Source: an uncultured Chlorobiaceae bacterium | GTDB taxonomy: Bacteria > Bacteroidota > Chlorobiia > Chlorobiales > Chlorobiaceae | Assembly: GCA_903871235.1 (NCBI GenBank) | Contig: CAIQGA010000060.1 | Coordinates: forward strand, 1 to 59,626 | Length of the DNA stretch: 59,626 nt | Direction of reading: 5' to 3' | Shown: positions 55,957 to 59,626 of the stretch, one piece after another | Layout of the letters: every line of letters begins with the position of its first letter | Numbering within the stretch: position 1 is the stretch's first letter | Made by a program: the position numbers and the translations under genes | Notes under the pieces: generated by a model | What the model was told of the DNA's origin: nothing | The model's input: the letters and a program-made list of their open reading frames with translations, nothing else | Databases searched by the model: none

Positions 55957-56646
55957 TTACTGCCCCTGAAGAGGCTTCTGAAAATAGATGCTCCAGTTAC
56001 TCACCAGATAGGAGATACCGGTATAAACGGTAAAAGCCGTAACCGCGAGCATGATATAGTAGAGATTATCGGAAACAAGAAAATGATTGATCATCACCGC
56101 AACACCCTTGCCTGAAAAAGCGTCCTCCTTCATCAACACGAGCACCATGATCACATAAACAAAAACATTCTGTACCACGGTTTTGTACTTCGCCTCCACA
56201 CTGGTCACCACCGGCCTGTTTTTATATTCAGCATAGACCCGCAGCGCCGTCACCACAACATCGCGGACAACCACAAGCACCACCATCCAAAGGGCAAGAT
56301 AACCCATCCAGTAGTAGAGGAAAAAAGCCGCCGTAATAAGCAACTTGTCGGCAAGCGGATCAAGAAAGGCGCCAAGACGAGTTTCAACACCATACTTCCT
56401 TGCATGATAGCCATCATAAATATCGGTAAGGGAAGCCACGACAAAAACAATGAAGCCAAACAACTTGAGCCAGGGATCACCTTGCAGCAACAGCAGAACA
56501 AAAACCGGAACGAGCAGAATCCTCAACGCGGTCAACTGATTGGGTATGGTCAAATATGCCCTGTACTCTTCTTTCAAACCCTGCAGGATTAAAATGTTTA
56601 TAGAGAAACCTGAAAAAGGCGCAACAAACGCCCACATTGGCAGCAA
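55957..56646 (-). CDS. pgsA: CDP-diacylglycerol-glycerol-3-phosphate 3-phosphatidyltransferase
   Basis: The enzyme condenses CDP-diacylglycerol with glycerol 3-phosphate. The CDP-alcohol phosphotransferase motif is complete: DIYDGYHAR followed by GAFLDPLADK, with the family's D-x2-DG-x2-AR-x8-G-x3-D-x3-D spacing. Five or six membrane segments are visible. The open frame of 229 residues is longer than usual; a TTG at codon 24 (LKEEYRAYLTIPNQLTALRI) would give about 206 residues and may be the true start. The stop is four bases before pgpA. Confidence 0.92.
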   Translation of the reverse strand: MLPMWAFVAPFSGFSINILILQGLKEEYRAYLTIPNQLTALRILLVPVFVLLLLQGDPWLKLFGFIVFVVASLTDIYDGYHARKYGVETRLGAFLDPLADKLLITAAFFLYYWMGYLALWMVVLVVVRDVVVTALRVYAEYKNRPVVTSVEAKYKTVVQNVFVYVIMVLVLMKEDAFSGKGVAVMINHFLVSDNLYYIMLAVTAFTVYTGISYLVSNWSIYFQKPLQGQ

Positions 56647-56704
56647 GATACGTTATTGAAAGCTGTTTTTCAATGCCTCAGCGCAGTCGTAAAGAATAAA
56701 GGCT

Positions 56705-59086
56705 TTACTCCAGCTCCACCACCGTCACTCCGGCACCACCCTCGCCCCACTCGCCGAGTCGAAAACTCTTGACCCCCTTGTGCTGCTGCAAAAACTCCGC
56801 CGTCCGCTGCCTGAGTGAGCCGGTACCCTTGCCATGAAGAATCGTCGCCGAATGCATGCGGTTAACAAGCATCGTATCAAGAAATCGGTCAATTTTCCTG
56901 ATCGCCTCATCACCGGTGAGCCCCCGCAAATCAACCGTTGTTGACTCCACCGCCGAAGTTGTCGCCGTCCAGGAAGTTTTTTGCTGACGAGGTGCGGGAT
57001 CTTTAAGAATCTTTTTCACCTGCGTTTTCGATGTCTTCTCCAGGTTTTTCAGCGAGGTGGTCAACCTGAAATTGCCGCACAGCACCACCACACTCTCCTG
57101 ATTGACACTCTCAACCTGACCGGAAGCTGTACTATCGAGAATGCGCACCAGATCACCCGCACGGATAGTGCGATCAAGCGCAACCCCCATCTCAGCCGCA
57201 GCACGCAGAGCCGCCTCGCTCTTTTCAGCCTCCTGCTTTTTCATCCCAAGTTTTTTTCTCGCCTCCTGCACCGTTGAGATATCGACCGGTGCACTCTTGA
57301 CCTCCTGAACAATATCGCGGATCTCTTTTCGGGCATGTTCCACCTCTTTTTGCAACTCCCTTGAAACGCCAATCTTCAGCTCCCGGCGCTTCCGCTCAAG
57401 GCGTGCCTCCTCAGTGCGCAGCACAAGCTCCCGTGCCGCAACATCCGAGCACTGCGCCTCCAGTCGCTCCTTCAACATGCGATTCTCCTCAAAAAGGCGA
57501 CTCAAATCATCAAGCATCCGATCAAGCCCGATCCGCTCATGCTGCATAAAGCCAGAAGCACGCTCAACCATATTCCCAGGGAAACCCATCCGCCTCATCA
57601 TGGCAAAAGCAAAACTGTTGCCCGGCAACCCCTTCACAAAGCGGAAGGTAGGCACCAGCCCCGCCCGGTCAAACTCCATTGCACCGTTCACCACCCCCTC
57701 GCGCTCATGGGCGTAAGCCTTGAGGTCACCAAGGTGGGTGGTCACAATGGTTTTGGTGCCGCGATTGAGCAGCTCCTCCATCACAGCACGGGCAATGGCT
57801 CCCCCCTCCTCCACATCAGTACCGGCACAAAGCTCATCAATCAGCACCAGATCGCGGCTCCCGGCAACATCAAGGATGGTTTTAATCGAACCAAGATGAG
57901 AGCTGAAGGTGGATAAGTCATTCTCAATCGACTGATCATCGCCAATCTCAATAAAAATATCGTCAAAAAGGGGAAACACCGAACTCTCGCTGCAAGGCAA
58001 AAGATAGCCATGCACCAGCATACAGCAAAGCAACCCGGCCGTCTTCATCGCCACCGATTTTCCACCCGCGTTGGGGCCCGAAATCACCAGCACCCGGTCA
58101 TCCTCATCCAGATCAAGGTCAAGCGGCAACACCTCCTTCTGGTGATGCGAAATCAAGAGCCACGGGTGAAACCCCTTGATAATGCGAAGCGAATGGCCTT
58201 CAGCAATTGCAGGAAGCACCGAATTTGTTTCAACCGCAAAGCGGGACCGGGCAAAAAGGGAATCAAACTCACCAAGCAGCGTCTCATTATGCCTCAGATT
58301 CTCAAGCTCGGGACGCAGCTCTTCGGTCATCGCCTTCAAAATGCGCTCAATCTCCCTCCGCTCGCTGATCTCCAGATCCTGAATGCGGTTACTGATCTCA
58401 AGCGTTTCGGCAGGCTCAATAAAGACCGTCTGCCCGCTCCCCGAATAATCCTGGATATAGCCCGCTATCTTATATTTGTACTCCACCCGGAGCCCAAGCG
58501 TCAAGCGCCCGTTCTTGATGGCAATCGTATCCTCCATCAGCCAGCCGCTCTCCTGGCAGCGCCTCTGGAGCCGCTCCATCTTCCGCCGAATCAGCTCACG
58601 GCTCCCGCTCAGCTCACGGCGAAGCAGCAGAAGCGTCTCGCTCGCCGTATCGCGCACCCTCGACTGCTCATCAATAATGCGACGAATCGAGGCCTGAAGG
58701 CTCTTCTCAAGCCAAAGTCGAATGGCAAACTCATTCAGCAGAGGGTAGACCTCGCGATTGAGGAACATGAACTTGCGCAACTGCACCGATGAAAAAAGGA
58801 GGTGATGAATATCCTGCAACTCCTCCGGCTCAAGATAACTCTCAAGAATCTCAAGCTTTTTCAGGAGAGGCCGCGTATCCGGCAACCAGGAAAAGGGAAG
58901 CGCACTCCCCTCCTGCAGGAGATTGCGCAACTCAAGCACCCGCTCAAGTTCCTCCACCAGCGCCTCCCGGCCCACCTCCGGCAGCGCCTCCACAAGCCTG
59001 TCGCGCCCCATCGCCGAAAGGCAAAACTTTGTGGTGTAGTGGGCGACTTTATCAAATTCGAGTTTTTTAAGGGAAATGGGGTTCAT
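56705..59086 (-). CDS. mutS2: MutS2-type ATPase/endonuclease
   Basis: MutS2 binds branched or stalled nucleic acid structures; the Smr domain nicks DNA or RNA, and in Bacillus it rescues collided ribosomes. The 793-residue protein has a MutS core and clamp, then Walker A GPNAGGKS near residue 335 and Walker B DLVLIDELCAGTD. A long coiled coil follows (RLEAQCSDVAARELVLRTEE region). The C-terminal Smr domain has VDLRGLTGDEAIRK and ILHGKGTGSLR. No mismatch-binding FxE motif is evident, as expected. This organism also has an RqcH homologue at 6584, the other half of the ribosome-rescue route. Confidence 0.95.
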   Translation of the reverse strand: MNPISLKKLEFDKVAHYTTKFCLSAMGRDRLVEALPEVGREALVEELERVLELRNLLQEGSALPFSWLPDTRPLLKKLEILESYLEPEELQDIHHLLFSSVQLRKFMFLNREVYPLLNEFAIRLWLEKSLQASIRRIIDEQSRVRDTASETLLLLRRELSGSRELIRRKMERLQRRCQESGWLMEDTIAIKNGRLTLGLRVEYKYKIAGYIQDYSGSGQTVFIEPAETLEISNRIQDLEISERREIERILKAMTEELRPELENLRHNETLLGEFDSLFARSRFAVETNSVLPAIAEGHSLRIIKGFHPWLLISHHQKEVLPLDLDLDEDDRVLVISGPNAGGKSVAMKTAGLLCCMLVHGYLLPCSESSVFPLFDDIFIEIGDDQSIENDLSTFSSHLGSIKTILDVAGSRDLVLIDELCAGTDVEEGGAIARAVMEELLNRGTKTIVTTHLGDLKAYAHEREGVVNGAMEFDRAGLVPTFRFVKGLPGNSFAFAMMRRMGFPGNMVERASGFMQHERIGLDRMLDDLSRLFEENRMLKERLEAQCSDVAARELVLRTEEARLERKRRELKIGVSRELQKEVEHARKEIRDIVQEVKSAPVDISTVQEARKKLGMKKQEAEKSEAALRAAAEMGVALDRTIRAGDLVRILDSTASGQVESVNQESVVVLCGNFRLTTSLKNLEKTSKTQVKKILKDPAPRQQKTSWTATTSAVESTTVDLRGLTGDEAIRKIDRFLDTMLVNRMHSATILHGKGTGSLRQRTAEFLQQHKGVKSFRLGEWGEGGAGVTVVELE

Positions 59087-59410
59087 GGGAGATCGATAGT
59101 GCTACAGGCTTTTGCCATTGACACGTTAAAAGAGTTATTGAATAAGCTTATTATAACAAAATATGAACAATTGAAAACAGCTACAGGGGTTTTTGGATGA
59201 GCCAGAGCTACATAACCTGACCATTAACGAGTGTTGATATGTTATCTTAAATGATTGTAAAAAAACGGATATTCAGGGGAAAATTACGTTCAGAACAGTC
59301 ATAATAAAAAATTTGACTTCAAAAAAAATGAATACTGGATTATGAACGAATCAATAGAAATCTTAACACGATTACGATGACTGAAAATGCCGATAAGCAC
59401 TCCATAGTAA
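59087..59410. other. Non-coding stretch after mutS2 start
   Basis: This AT-rich stretch of 324 bases has no frame that I can support. It should contain the mutS2 promoter on the minus strand. Nothing else stands out before the repeats that follow. Confidence 0.4.
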
Positions 59411-59620
59411 TTGATTCCGTAATAAAATAGCCAAGGTGCTCATGACTCAAGCTATGTTTGATACGGAATTACGGAATAATTTTTTGCTAAGTACTTATGA
59501 ACTTGTCATTTCGACGAACGAAGTGAGGAGAAATCTTACAGCACCATAATCAAGATTTCTCACTAACGTTCGAAATGACAGGATTATAAGCGCTTCACAA
59601 GCGTTGATTCCGTAATAAAA
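59411..59620. repeat. 17-base direct repeat enclosing a palindromic element
   Basis: TTGATTCCGTAATAAAA occurs at 59411-59427 and again, identical, at 59604-59620. Between them, near 59460-59478, lies GATACGGAATTACGGAAT, which contains the reverse complement of ATTCCGTAAT. The arrangement frames about 176 bases including the palindrome at 59504-59580. Confidence 0.65.
59504..59580. mobile_element. REP/MITE-like palindromic element
   Basis: The left arm (59504-59537) begins TGTCATTTCGACGAACGA and ends GAGAAATCTT. The right arm (59552-59580) is its imperfect inverse, beginning AAGATTTCTC and ending CGAAATGACA. A 14-base loop separates them. This type of palindrome is widespread as dispersed non-coding repeats in bacteria. 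No other copy was noticed in the window. Confidence 0.65.
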
Positions 59621-59626
59621 AAAACA

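Noticed and set aside
58010..58792. 260-codon plus-strand open frame antisense to mutS2
   Set aside because: Its Arg/Lys/Gln-rich translation is typical of a shadow frame of a coding strand.

Overview
The window looks like a chromosomal segment of a green sulfur bacterium (Chlorobiales, probably the Chlorobium/Pelodictyon group). The lineage call is by recognition only. It rests on a BciB-type 8-vinyl reductase for chlorophyll synthesis, a monomeric NADP isocitrate dehydrogenase as expected for a reductive TCA organism, a class 1 fructose-1,6-bisphosphatase, a single-domain ArsA ATPase with an HSP20-like tail, and a 60-residue protein that I believe is conserved in this group. I saw no rRNA, tRNA or CRISPR array.

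Layout. 1-350: the 3'-truncated end of a type I restriction hsdR gene, running into the tail of a TolC-family gene. 338-10918: housekeeping genes (tolC-like, rarA, ribE, tpx, doxX-like, ribD, dCMP deaminase, rqcH/NFACT, usp, Nramp, a membrane protein). 11240-13044: decayed toxin-antitoxin modules (PIN fragment with a 59-aa partner; UPF0175 antitoxin with a DUF3368 toxin carrying one in-frame stop) around a DUF1566 secreted protein. 13295-16749: cydDC. 16750-24470: an accessory island lying between intact cydC and a decayed second copy of the cydC 3' part. It holds HicB and DUF433 fragments, an orphan RelE-like gene with a repeated tail, and a compact four-gene minus-strand operon (short SF1 helicase, unknown 624-aa protein, methyltransferase, DUF1848 protein with a C-terminal CX3CX2C motif). 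24470-26187: an ABC-type ATPase plus a PD-(D/E)XK nuclease-like partner, probably a second defence module.

26272-59086 is mostly core. bciB lies convergent with an SDR that resembles plant chlorophyll b reductase. Next come a lipocalin, the 60-aa protein, a CDF metal exporter and purU, then a five-gene envelope glycan cluster (two ArnT-like GT39 proteins, a PAP2 phosphatase, a GT2 and an LPG-synthase-TM/flippase-like protein). The rest is recJ, fbp, a ymdB-like gene, an L,D-transpeptidase-like gene, icd, fabI, arsA, aat, a nitroreductase, an MJ1255-type glycosyltransferase, pcrA/uvrD, a GH13 gene, yjbQ, dxs, pgpA, pgsA and mutS2. The last 540 bases are non-coding and hold a REP/MITE-like palindrome and a 17-bp direct repeat.

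The most promising candidate for an undescribed system is the operon at 17949-23812. It is compact, looks AT-richer than the core genes, sits in a recombination-marked island beside other defence and toxin genes, and combines families that I do not recognise as a named system.
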